The notes below the pieces were generated by a model. The model did not search any database. It had not been told where the DNA came from and was given only the letters and a program-made list of their open reading frames with translations. From assembly GCA_029857995.1 (NCBI GenBank), contig JAOUFZ010000034.1, forward strand, positions 1 to 11,073: a stretch of DNA of 11,073 nucleotides, in the 5' to 3' direction. Both the position numbers and the translations under genes were made by a program. The DNA comes from Dehalococcoidia bacterium. GTDB taxonomy: Bacteria > Chloroflexota > Dehalococcoidia > GIF9 > AB-539-J10. Shown here piece after piece: positions 1 through 5,824 of this stretch (positions are counted from its first letter, which is position 1; every line of letters starts with the position of its first letter).

Positions 1-1
1 G

Positions 2-988
2 CGGCGGACGGTGGTGAAGGCAGAGGAGATCGAAGAATTTCGTACGGAGGACCTTGTCCCTCACGAGTCAATGGTAGTCACCTTCACCAACAAGGGGTTC
101 ATCAAAAGGATCCCCGCCAGCACTTATCGGCTGCAACATCGTGGCGGAAAAGGCATCATGGGGATGGTGACCCGGGGTGGCGATACAGTGAGCCACATCC
201 TGGTGGCTGACACCCATGACAATCTCCTTTTCTTTACCAGCACTGGTAAGGTTTACTGTCTGAAGTGTTACGAGGTTCCTGAGGATTCCTCCCGCACGGC
301 TAAGGGGATAGCTTTAGTTAATCTATTACCCATTAACTTAGAGGACGAAGTAACTGTGCTATTAGCCATCGCAAGCTTTCCCGCAAACAAGTTCTTATTA
401 ATGGCTACTAAGGGTGGTGTGATAAAAAAGACCACCCTGGGCGCGTTTGCTTCGATAAGGAGGAATGGCATTATTGCCATGGGACTGAGAAATAAGGATA
501 AGCTGACATCAGCCGGTGTAGTCGCCAACGAAGACGAGGTCATCCTGGTGAGCCGGAACGGGAAGGCTATTAGATTTCAGGTCAAAGGTTTGAGGACTGC
601 ATCCCGAACCAGTGGCGGCGTTCGGGGAATCCGTCTTATTGACGATTATGCTGTTGGTATGGGCATTGTCCTGCCTGATGCCTATGTTCTCACACTGACC
701 GAGAAAGGGTTTGGCAAGCTGACCCCGACAAAAAACTATCCGGTTCACAATAGAGGAACCAAGGGGGTCAGGACATACAGGGTTAACCCGAAAACGGGTA
801 ATCTAGCTTTGTCCAAGCTCGTCTCCCAGCAAGGCTCCCTGGTTATGCTATCAACCAAAGGAAATGTGGTACACATCCCGATGGAGCAGATCCCAATTCA
901 GAGCAGGAACGGCCGGGGAGCCAGGCTCATGGGCTTAGCCGAAGATGATACGGTGGCTTCAGCCACTTGGGTTTTCCGGCAGAATTAA
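2..988 (+). CDS. gyrA: DNA gyrase subunit A, C-terminal part (5' end outside window)
   Basis: This is the DNA-wrapping C-terminal domain of GyrA, the subunit that cuts and religates DNA in the A2B2 gyrase that introduces negative supercoils. The frame is open from the left edge, so the breakage-reunion domain and its catalytic tyrosine lie outside the window. About 328 residues are visible. The key mark is the GyrA box QHRGGKG at 134-154, a close match to the Q(R/K)RGG(R/K)G loop that separates gyrase from topoisomerase IV (ParC). Degenerate copies of the same blade loop follow: RTSGGVRG near 602-625, NRGTKG near 749-766 and SRNGRGAR near 902-925. This is as expected for a six-bladed beta-pinwheel. 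There is no long acidic tail after the last blade. The gene ends at TAA 986-988. Assignment to gyrA rather than parC is firm. Confidence 0.95.
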   Translation, partial: RRTVVKAEEIEEFRTEDLVPHESMVVTFTNKGFIKRIPASTYRLQHRGGKGIMGMVTRGGDTVSHILVADTHDNLLFFTSTGKVYCLKCYEVPEDSSRTAKGIALVNLLPINLEDEVTVLLAIASFPANKFLLMATKGGVIKKTTLGAFASIRRNGIIAMGLRNKDKLTSAGVVANEDEVILVSRNGKAIRFQVKGLRTASRTSGGVRGIRLIDDYAVGMGIVLPDAYVLTLTEKGFGKLTPTKNYPVHNRGTKGVRTYRVNPKTGNLALSKLVSQQGSLVMLSTKGNVVHIPMEQIPIQSRNGRGARLMGLAEDDTVASATWVFRQN

Positions 989-1084
989 ATCCTGCAAAAT
1001 CACCTTTCGCCTCTTTGAAAAACGCAGAATCCACAATCTAAACAAATATAAATTGAGAGTTGAAATAGCAGGATTTCAAGTGAG

Positions 1085-1681
1085 ATGGCAGAGATTTTCC
1101 GAGAATTAGCTTTGACTTTCGTCCCTCTTTTCGTCGCCATGGACCCCGTGGGAAACTTGCCTATCTTTCTCACCTTGACACAGGAAGGAACAGCCACGCA
1201 TCGTAAAAAGACTGCGAATTTGGCCACGCTCACTGCTTTCGGTGTAGGTCTGCTATTTGTCGCTGTCGGCAGAGCCATCTTTTCGCTTTTGGGCATCGAG
1301 GTGGCTGATTTCTTAATGGCTGGCGGCATCATTTTGCTGATTTTGGCCATCAGGTATTTAATCACCGGTAAGGCGCTAGAAACCGAGGATTTTTCAGCCT
1401 CCGAGACGATAGGCGTTGTGCCTCTGGGCACTCCTCTGGTTGTCGGGCCGGCTGTGCTTGCCGCTTTATTATTGCTGATGGGCCAGCATCATATTGCGAT
1501 TGTGCTCTCTTCCTTTGTCATCAATCTCGTGATACAGTGGGTGCTTTTCAGACAGGCCACTCGAATTGTGGCTTTTCTAGGAAATACAGGCGTCAGTGCT
1601 ATATCCAAGGTGATCATGTTACTTCTGGCCGCCATCGCTGTGAAGATGATTCGCGAGGGCATCATGACAATTCTAGGCTGA
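1085..1681 (+). CDS. MarC-family (UPF0056) integral membrane protein
   Basis: A 198-residue, very hydrophobic protein with about six membrane spans, the usual size for the MarC family. The N-terminal stretch PLFVAMDPVGNLPIF (about residues 14-28) is the family signature around the first helix. The central GIILLILAIRYL segment and the GTPLVVGPAVLAALLLL segment (about residues 117-133) are typical of the repeated second half. The family's transport substrate and biological role are not established, and the name, from proximity to the E. coli mar locus, does not imply drug resistance. The ATG at 1085 has only a weak purine-rich site upstream (AGGA at 1070-1073). It is preferred because it gives the standard short N-terminus before the DPxGNxP motif. 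The gene stands alone, 96 bases after gyrA, and its stop codon lies inside a strong hairpin. Confidence 0.9.
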   Translation: MAEIFRELALTFVPLFVAMDPVGNLPIFLTLTQEGTATHRKKTANLATLTAFGVGLLFVAVGRAIFSLLGIEVADFLMAGGIILLILAIRYLITGKALETEDFSASETIGVVPLGTPLVVGPAVLAALLLLMGQHHIAIVLSSFVINLVIQWVLFRQATRIVAFLGNTGVSAISKVIMLLLAAIAVKMIREGIMTILG

Positions 1682-1696
1682 GCCCTAGGGGCTCAG
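1678..1696 (+). terminator. Hairpin over the marC-family stop codon, probable terminator
   Basis: A perfect 8-bp stem, CTGAGCCC / GGGCTCAG, with a TAG loop. The marC-family stop codon (1679-1681) lies in the left arm. No T-tract follows, so a Rho-independent role is uncertain; it could also protect the 3' end or act on both strands. Confidence 0.45.
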
Positions 1697-1923
1697 TCAG
1701 TTGATGAGCTTCTCATTTCGCTTCGGATGGAGCCATAAGGAGTGATAAGCCCTGACCAAAGAACGCAACACCCCTCCGATTCTTGTCATTCTGCCTCTGA
1801 ATCCTATGCTCGCCGTAATTTAGAAGGAAGCGAAGAATCTCATGCCACCAGGGCAGGCTGCACGAGGCGGAAGCATCTGGCCACTTGCCAACAAGCAGTG
1901 TGACAAAGAGCCGCAAGAAGCTA
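1697..1923. other. Gene-poor stretch with a possible decayed dispersed repeat
   Basis: I see no convincing gene here. Read on the minus strand it contains GAGATTCTTCGCTTCC (about 1826-1841), followed some 45 bases later by CAGAATGACA (about 1783-1792). This resembles the 'ATTCTTCGCT...CTCAGAATGACA' type of short dispersed intergenic sequence found in many environmental bacterial genomes, here with extra sequence between the halves. The minus-strand open frame at 1713-1916 has no ribosome binding site and looks like chance. The repeat call rests on memory of the motif only. Confidence 0.25.
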
Positions 1924-1951
1924 TTGACATATCCGTAATACGTGATATAGA
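1924..1951 (+). promoter_or_regulatory. Sigma-70-type promoter for the zinc-ribbon/DUF4870 gene
   Basis: A perfect -35 box TTGACA (1924-1929), a 16-base spacer and the -10 box TATAGA (1946-1951) preceded by TG at 1943-1944, which makes an extended -10. Transcription would begin near 1958, giving a leader of about 14 bases that contains the Shine-Dalgarno sequence. Confidence 0.65.
1929..1948. promoter_or_regulatory. Operator-like dyad in the promoter spacer
   Basis: ATATC-CGTA-A-TACG-T-GATAT forms two 9-base inverted arms around a central A with one unpaired T at 1943. It touches the last base of the -35 box and the first bases of the -10 box, the position where a dimeric repressor or a MerR-type regulator would bind. 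No regulator gene is adjacent. Confidence 0.4.
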
Positions 1952-1971
1952 TTTAATGTAAGGAGGTGAAT

Positions 1972-2397
1972 ATGTTTTGCTCTAGATGCGGTGCGGAAAA
2001 TCCTGAGGCAGCTAAGTTTTGCTCCAAGTGTGGCGCTGAGCTTGGTGCCCTCCCAGCAGCTAAACCCGAAGCGGAGAGTAGCACAGGTCTGTCAGCCAAC
2101 GTAGCTGGCCTTCTTTGCTATGTGGCGGGATGGATAACGGGAATAATTTTCGTCGTCCTGGAAAAGAAGAGCACCTTTGTTAAATTCCATGCCTGGCAAT
2201 CCATTATGACCTTCGGGGTATTAACTGTGGCCGAACTTATCCTGGCTTGGATTCCCTTTGTTGGCTGGATCCTGTCGATACTTATTGGGATCTTGATGTT
2301 TGTCTTGTGGATCATCCTTATTATCCAGGCAGGCACAGGCAAAATGTGGAAGGTGCCCTGGGCCGGCGACTGGGCCGAAAAGCAAATTAGCAAGTAA
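1972..2397 (+). CDS. Zinc-ribbon and DUF4870 membrane protein
   Basis: A 141-residue protein. An N-terminal zinc ribbon has four cysteines in two CxxC knuckles (C3, C6, C17, C20; FCSRCG and FCSKCG). A short Ala/Pro/Glu linker follows, then a DUF4870-type membrane domain with three hydrophobic segments, roughly residues 45-62, 78-95 and 98-120. The motif FVKFHAWQSI between the first and second segments is characteristic of DUF4870. The C-terminus is short and charged. The function of this common architecture is unknown. The ATG at 1972 is chosen over the GTG at 1966 because that GTG lies inside the Shine-Dalgarno sequence AAGGAGGTGA (1960-1969), which is ideally spaced for 1972. The gene has its own promoter and appears to be monocistronic. 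Confidence 0.88.
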   Translation: MFCSRCGAENPEAAKFCSKCGAELGALPAAKPEAESSTGLSANVAGLLCYVAGWITGIIFVVLEKKSTFVKFHAWQSIMTFGVLTVAELILAWIPFVGWILSILIGILMFVLWIILIIQAGTGKMWKVPWAGDWAEKQISK

Positions 2398-2420
2398 AAG
2401 CTTCAAGAACTGGGTGCCCA

Positions 2421-2441
2421 AGCCTGATAAATCAGGGGGCT
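2421..2441 (+). terminator. Weak hairpin after the DUF4870 gene
   Basis: CCTGAT-AA-ATCAGG (2423-2436) forms a 6-bp stem, flanked by AG and CT that can pair around a GGG bulge. It lies 24 bases after the stop codon. No T-run follows directly, so terminator activity is only possible. Confidence 0.25.
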
Positions 2442-2463
2442 AAGCTATCTCTTTAACGTCTCC

Positions 2464-2521
2464 GCTGGGCAGTTCCGTAGCGCAAATCTTTCTTGCTCTA
2501 CGCCTTGGAACTACGGGCAGC
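2464..2521 (+). other. Foldable element upstream of dnaX, unknown type
   Basis: Nested inverted segments: GCTG (2464-2467) with CAGC (2518-2521), AGTTCC (2471-2476) with GGAACT (2507-2512), and GTAG (2477-2480) with CTAC (2498-2501), enclosing a loop of 17 bases. This is consistent with a small structured RNA or a DNA cruciform. It does not match the SRP RNA or tRNA features sometimes found beside dnaX, and I cannot assign a family. Confidence 0.25.
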
Positions 2522-2573
2522 ACGTGTTCTAGAAAAATTGATTCTCACTTTTGCTATGGCGCAAGAATCTCCT

Positions 2574-2601
2574 TTGGGGATTGGGTGGAGGGGTGTATAA
2601 T
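2574..2601 (+). promoter_or_regulatory. dnaX operon promoter with a TATAAT box close to the start codon
   Basis: A perfect TATAAT at 2596-2601, with a weak -35-like TTGGGG at 2574-2579 (16-base spacer). The expected start of transcription, near 2608, is about two bases before the dnaX ATG at 2610, so the transcript would be nearly leaderless. Confidence 0.5.
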
Positions 2602-2609
2602 AAGAGCGT

Positions 2610-4235
2610 ATGGGCTCTGAGGTTTTCTACCGCAAGTGGCGGCCGCAGACCTTAAGTGAGGTGGTGGGACAACAGCCTGTGACTCAGACTCTGCGTCATG
2701 CTGTAGAGAGTGGGAAGATAGCTCACGCCTATCTTTTTTGCGGTCCGCGAGGTACGGGCAAGACCAGCATGGCGCGTATTTTAGCCAAGGCGGTCAACTG
2801 TCCTAATAGAGCAGGTGGTGAACCGTGCAATGCCTGCGATATGTGCCGTTCAGTCACTGAAGGCAGGGCTTTGGATGTAATAGAGATAGACGCTGCCAGC
2901 AATCGTGGCATTGATGAAATCCGCAGCCTCAGGGAAAAGGCAAACTATGCCCCGAGCCTTGCCCGTTACAAGGTATATATCATAGACGAAGTCCACATGC
3001 TTACCGAGGCAGCTTGCAATGCCTTGCTGAAGACATTAGAAGAGCCGCCGCCACATGTAATCTTTGTTTTAGCTACCACGGAAGCGCACAAGGTGATAGC
3101 CACCATAATATCGAGATGTCAGCGGTTTAATTTCCATCGCCTGCGTCAAACCGAGATAACGGATAAACTCAAGCTAATATGCAAGAAAGAGGGAATTCGC
3201 ATCGAGTCCGGTGCCTTAGAGCTTATTGCTCGCGCTGCTACCGGGAGCCTTCGAGATGCCGAAAATATTTTACAGCAGATGATTGCCTACTACGGCAACC
3301 AAATCGAGCTTGATCAGATTCAGACGGAACTGGGTACCAGTCGGGAGCCACGGGTTAGAGAACTAGCACGATGTGTGGTCAGCAGAGATGTGGCTGCCGG
3401 GTTAAGAATTGTAAATAGCCTCAATAGCGATGGCATTGATCTTCGTCAGTTTAATCTGGGCTTGGTAGAATACCTTCGAGGACTGTTGTTAGCTAAATCC
3501 CGATGCGAGGAGGCGCTGGATGTTACCAGTGAAGATTTAGCTGAAATGAGCAGTCTTGCCACCAATGCTCCGATGGATTATCTGCTTAAGGCGGTCAAGT
3601 CTTTCTCTAGCATAGATTTTCGCAGTGATAATTACTCCGCTTTGTCCTTGGAAATGGCTTTACTGGATTGTGCTTTGTCTTCACAAGCCGGAAAAGAGCA
3701 ACCAATTATGACTACACCTCCGGAGGTAGTGGATGCTCCTGAGATGACTAAGCCCCCCGAAGGAATTGGGGCTGATGCTCCTGTAGCAGTGGAGCCCGAC
3801 CGGGTCGGGACTGAGGATGACAGTGAGGTTCTTGCGGCCGTGGTTGCTTCTGAGATCCCAAGCAAAGACATTCCTCAGGACATTGACTACGTCCGCAGCC
3901 GGTGGAGGGACTTCATTAAATCATTGCGAGGGGAAGGTTCCAGTGGTAACCTGGATGCTTTCTTGCGCAGCGCCTGTGACCCCGTAGCTCTTGAGGATGA
4001 TACACTGGTGTTAGGCTTCTATTATTCCTTCCATAAGGAGAAAATCGAAGACACCAAATACCGACATCTGGTGGAGAAAAAGCTTAAGGAAGTCTTTGGT
4101 CGGTCCTATAGGATACGGTGCATTTTGGTTGATTCCAAAAGGGAAGTCCCGTCCCAGGTAAGAACACAAAATCCGGTGATTAAGGCTGCTCTGGAAATGG
4201 GTGCCAGGATTAGTGAGCAGGAGTCGTTGTCCTGA
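2610..4235 (+). CDS. dnaX: DNA polymerase III subunit gamma/tau (clamp-loader ATPase)
   Basis: DnaX is the ATPase of the clamp loader, which places the sliding clamp on primed DNA and, as tau, links polymerase cores and helicase. The 541-residue product shows the full AAA+ set: the N-terminal FYRKWRPQ signature (residues 6-13), Walker A GPRGTGKTS (45-53), the four-cysteine zinc site C64, C73, C76 and C79, Walker B/DEVH box D126-H129, arginine-finger SRC (168-170) and sensor-2 GSLRDA near 210-215. Residues about 365-420 form an acidic, Pro/Val-rich linker, followed by a C-terminal domain (about 424-515) of the tau C-terminal type. The start agrees with the family, but the nearest purine-rich site (GGAGGGG, 2587-2593) is too far upstream (16 bases) to serve as a normal Shine-Dalgarno sequence, which supports near-leaderless translation. 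The gene heads the conserved dnaX-ybaB-recR operon. Confidence 0.96.
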   Translation: MGSEVFYRKWRPQTLSEVVGQQPVTQTLRHAVESGKIAHAYLFCGPRGTGKTSMARILAKAVNCPNRAGGEPCNACDMCRSVTEGRALDVIEIDAASNRGIDEIRSLREKANYAPSLARYKVYIIDEVHMLTEAACNALLKTLEEPPPHVIFVLATTEAHKVIATIISRCQRFNFHRLRQTEITDKLKLICKKEGIRIESGALELIARAATGSLRDAENILQQMIAYYGNQIELDQIQTELGTSREPRVRELARCVVSRDVAAGLRIVNSLNSDGIDLRQFNLGLVEYLRGLLLAKSRCEEALDVTSEDLAEMSSLATNAPMDYLLKAVKSFSSIDFRSDNYSALSLEMALLDCALSSQAGKEQPIMTTPPEVVDAPEMTKPPEGIGADAPVAVEPDRVGTEDDSEVLAAVVASEIPSKDIPQDIDYVRSRWRDFIKSLRGEGSSGNLDAFLRSACDPVALEDDTLVLGFYYSFHKEKIEDTKYRHLVEKKLKEVFGRSYRIRCILVDSKREVPSQVRTQNPVIKAALEMGARISEQESLS

Positions 4236-4259
4236 GCAAGGCTGAACGAAAGGAACGAA

Positions 4260-4565
4260 ATGGATAAATCAATACTGCGTCAGGCCCAGCAACTTCAGGC
4301 AAAGCTGGCTAAAGCCCAGGAGGAACTGGGCAATATCACCGTGGAAGCTAGCAGTGGAGGTGGTGCTGTCAAGGTGGTACTTGACGGACACCAGAAGGTA
4401 CATTCTGTGCAGATATCTCCCGAAGTGATAGCAGCAGGAGATGTTGAGTTGCTACAGGACTTAATCATGACTGCTGTCAACGAGGCTGTTGCCAAGTCCC
4501 AGGAGCTTGTTAGCAAGCACCTCAGCAGTCTGACCGGTGGTCTCAATATACCGGGGTTACTTTAG
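4260..4565 (+). CDS. ybaB: YbaB/EbfC family nucleoid-associated protein
   Basis: A 101-residue small DNA-binding protein that in other bacteria forms a homodimer shaped like tweezers and coats the nucleoid. The N-terminal helix is rich in Gln, Ala and Lys (RQAQQLQAKLAKAQEEL, residues 6-22). It is followed by the family hallmark SGGGAVKVVLDGHQKV (about residues 32-47), a VQISPEV strand, the helix around AVNEAVAKSQEL and the typical end LTGGLNIPGLL. Its length and order match the family. A Shine-Dalgarno-like AAAGGA (4249-4254) is suitably spaced from ATG 4260. The gene begins 24 bases after dnaX and precedes recR, the usual order, so it is very likely co-transcribed. Its function in the RecFOR/replication context is inferred from this conserved neighbourhood. 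Confidence 0.95.
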   Translation: MDKSILRQAQQLQAKLAKAQEELGNITVEASSGGGAVKVVLDGHQKVHSVQISPEVIAAGDVELLQDLIMTAVNEAVAKSQELVSKHLSSLTGGLNIPGLL

Positions 4566-4640
4566 TGAGCTGTCGGCTATCAAAACCTTCGAGGGTTTCC
4601 CGCGATGCTCCAGACAGTATGAGATAAAGGACAAGAGCAA

Positions 4641-5240
4641 ATGAAAATTGTTGCCGAGCCTATATCCAGATTAATTGAAGAGTTAAATAAGCTGCCGGGA
4701 ATCGGGCCCAAAAGTGCTAAACGGTTGGCTTATCATCTCTTGCGCAGCTCTGACGAAGAAGCTAAGGCTCTGGCCGAGGCTATTTTGACGCTGAAGGAAA
4801 AGATAAAGCTTTGCTCAGTCTGTCTTAACAACACTGATTGTGACCCTTGCCGTATTTGCCAGGATAAAGAACGTGACCATTCCAAGATTTGTGTTGTGGA
4901 GAAACCTTCAGACATCCTCCCTCTGGAGCAAACCAAAAAATATGAAGGCGTTTACCATGTGCTTCACGGAACTATCAGCCCGACGGAAGGTGTAGGGCCT
5001 GAAGATCTAAAGATGAGGGAGCTTCTGGCTCGTCTTAAGGACGGCTCAGTAACAGAAGTGATTGTGGCAACCAATCCCAATGTAGAGAGCGAAACTATGA
5101 CCATGTATCTGCAACGGCTCATCGCTCCTCTGGGCATTCGGGTCACTCGCTTGGCTCGTGGCCTGCCTTTTGGGGCTGAGCTGGAATATGCGGATGACTT
5201 AACCTTGGGCCAAGCGCTGGAAAACAGGCGCGAATTCTGA
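4641..5240 (+). CDS. recR: Recombination mediator protein RecR
   Basis: RecR works with RecO (and RecF) to load RecA onto SSB-coated single-stranded DNA at gaps. The 199-residue length is standard. The order of domains is complete: a helix-hairpin-helix (LNKLPGIGPKSAKRLAYHLL, residues 15-34), a four-cysteine zinc finger (C58, C61, C70, C73; C67 is an extra cysteine), a Toprim domain starting at VVE (85-87) with HGTISPTEGVGPEDL near 109-123, and the C-terminal RLARGLPFGAELEYADDLT segment. The ATG at 4641 has AAAGGA about nine bases upstream. The gene is third in the dnaX operon, 75 bases after ybaB; a small AAACCT/GGGTTT hairpin (4583-4598) lies between them. The last codons and downstream sequence occur again, decayed, 4.4 kb away. 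Confidence 0.96.
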   Translation: MKIVAEPISRLIEELNKLPGIGPKSAKRLAYHLLRSSDEEAKALAEAILTLKEKIKLCSVCLNNTDCDPCRICQDKERDHSKICVVEKPSDILPLEQTKKYEGVYHVLHGTISPTEGVGPEDLKMRELLARLKDGSVTEVIVATNPNVESETMTMYLQRLIAPLGIRVTRLARGLPFGAELEYADDLTLGQALENRREF

Positions 5241-5282
5241 TAAGGTGTACACGGCGACACCTCGAAGATAGAACACAAATTC
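5205..5282 (+). repeat. recR 3'-end repeat, copy A (intact gene end)
   Basis: This stretch covers the last 12 codons of recR, the tandem stops TGATAA and about 40 downstream bases. It aligns with 9651-9729 at roughly 80% identity by eye. Shared blocks include GAAAACAGGC, GAATTCTGATAA and GTGTACA. Both copies keep a small hairpin after the stop: here GGTGT (5244-5248) with ACACC (5257-5261). Confidence 0.75.
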
Positions 5283-5319
5283 CCCGATCACATCGAAGGT
5301 AAGTCTTTCACAAAAATCT

Positions 5320-5338
5320 GAGAGGCTGCCCACCTCTC
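5320..5338 (+). terminator. Weak hairpin, possible end of the dnaX-recR operon
   Basis: GAGAGG (5320-5325) can pair with CCTCTC (5333-5338) around a 7-base loop, followed by TAGCTTTCTATC. The stem is short and the T-content modest. It is the best terminator candidate after recR before the new promoter region. Confidence 0.3.
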
Positions 5339-5512
5339 TAGCTTTCTATCATGGGTTGGCTTGAGACGCAGCGCTCAGGCTCTATCACTCAATTTATGAA
5401 CTTTTTTGCCGAACTTGGATGAAATTGTAGAAAAAAATCTTTGAAAATAAAAGAATGTGCGCCTAATGCCTGTTAGATTCTCTCACGTCTTAACGAAATC
5501 TTAATATTTAAG

Positions 5513-5521
5513 TGTTATCAT
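5513..5521 (+). promoter_or_regulatory. Extended -10 promoter element of the long leader
   Basis: TG-T-TATCAT at 5513-5521 is an extended -10 (5 of 6 to TATAAT, with TGn). It lies in an AT-rich stretch (about 5395-5520) that could act as an UP-like region. No good -35 is present at the right distance. Transcription would start near 5528 and give a leader of about 297 bases before the gene at 5825. Confidence 0.4.
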
Positions 5522-5599
5522 ATTCACTGGCAACTGGGTAGGATTCTGGAAAAATAGGGCGTTCCCTATGCGATGTGTTGATTGGCGTGAGGAGCAAAA

Positions 5600-5686
5600 G
5601 TGACAGAGTTGTGGGGAAGAGAGATTACGGGGAGCGATGATGCGGCGCCTTTAGCCGGTCACTTGAGCGCGCGCAGCCAACGATAG
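5600..5686 (+). CDS. Possible 28-residue leader peptide or small protein
   Basis: A short open frame that starts with GTG at 5600 and ends with TAG at 5684-5686. A good Shine-Dalgarno sequence, AGGAG (5590-5594), lies five bases before the start. The product, beginning MTELWGREITGS and ending LSARSQR, is hydrophilic, has no membrane segment and matches nothing I recognise. The stop codon abuts the first base of the intrinsic terminator stem at 5687, the geometry of a leader peptide in a transcription-attenuation system or of a very small stand-alone gene. It has no run of a single regulatory amino acid, so the classic amino-acid attenuation model is not directly supported. It may be a chance frame. 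Confidence 0.35.
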   Translation: MTELWGREITGSDDAAPLAGHLSARSQR

Positions 5687-5719
5687 AACCGACCTTCAAA
5701 AGGTCGGTTTTGTATTTTT
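5687..5719 (+). terminator. Intrinsic terminator or attenuator in the leader of the beta-helix gene
   Basis: A perfect 10-bp stem, AACCGACCTT (5687-5696) and AAGGTCGGTT (5700-5709), with a CAA loop, followed by TTGTATTTTT. This is the strongest Rho-independent terminator in the window. It lies between the extended -10 at 5513 and the gene at 5825, with no clear second promoter after it. Confidence 0.85.
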
Positions 5720-5824
5720 CGAGAGAGTGACCACTGGCAAATTGAAAGCTGTGTGATGGAGAGGCCGCTAGGCCGCTGATCCAATGGGCGATAAGGCAAC
5801 AAAAAAGTAACAAAAGGAGAAAGA

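Noticed and set aside
1000..1431. A 143-codon minus-strand open frame over the marC-family gene
   Set aside because: It lies opposite a clear MarC protein with family motifs. Its product is a low-complexity Lys/Ser/Ala shadow.
2398..2609. SRP RNA or tRNA beside dnaX
   Set aside because: The conserved SRP core (GGTCAGGTCCGGAAGGAAGCAG-like) and a tRNA T-loop motif were looked for and are absent.
4074..4082. A-rich GAG AAA AAG in dnaX as a programmed -1 frameshift site
   Set aside because: The heptamer begins with G, so re-pairing in the -1 frame is poor. It lies near the C-terminus rather than at the gamma/tau boundary, and no stimulatory structure is evident.
5520..5720. Cyclic-di-GMP or cobalamin riboswitch in the leader of the beta-helix gene
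   Set aside because: The conserved cores of these aptamers are not present. Only a promoter element, a short frame and a terminator can be supported.
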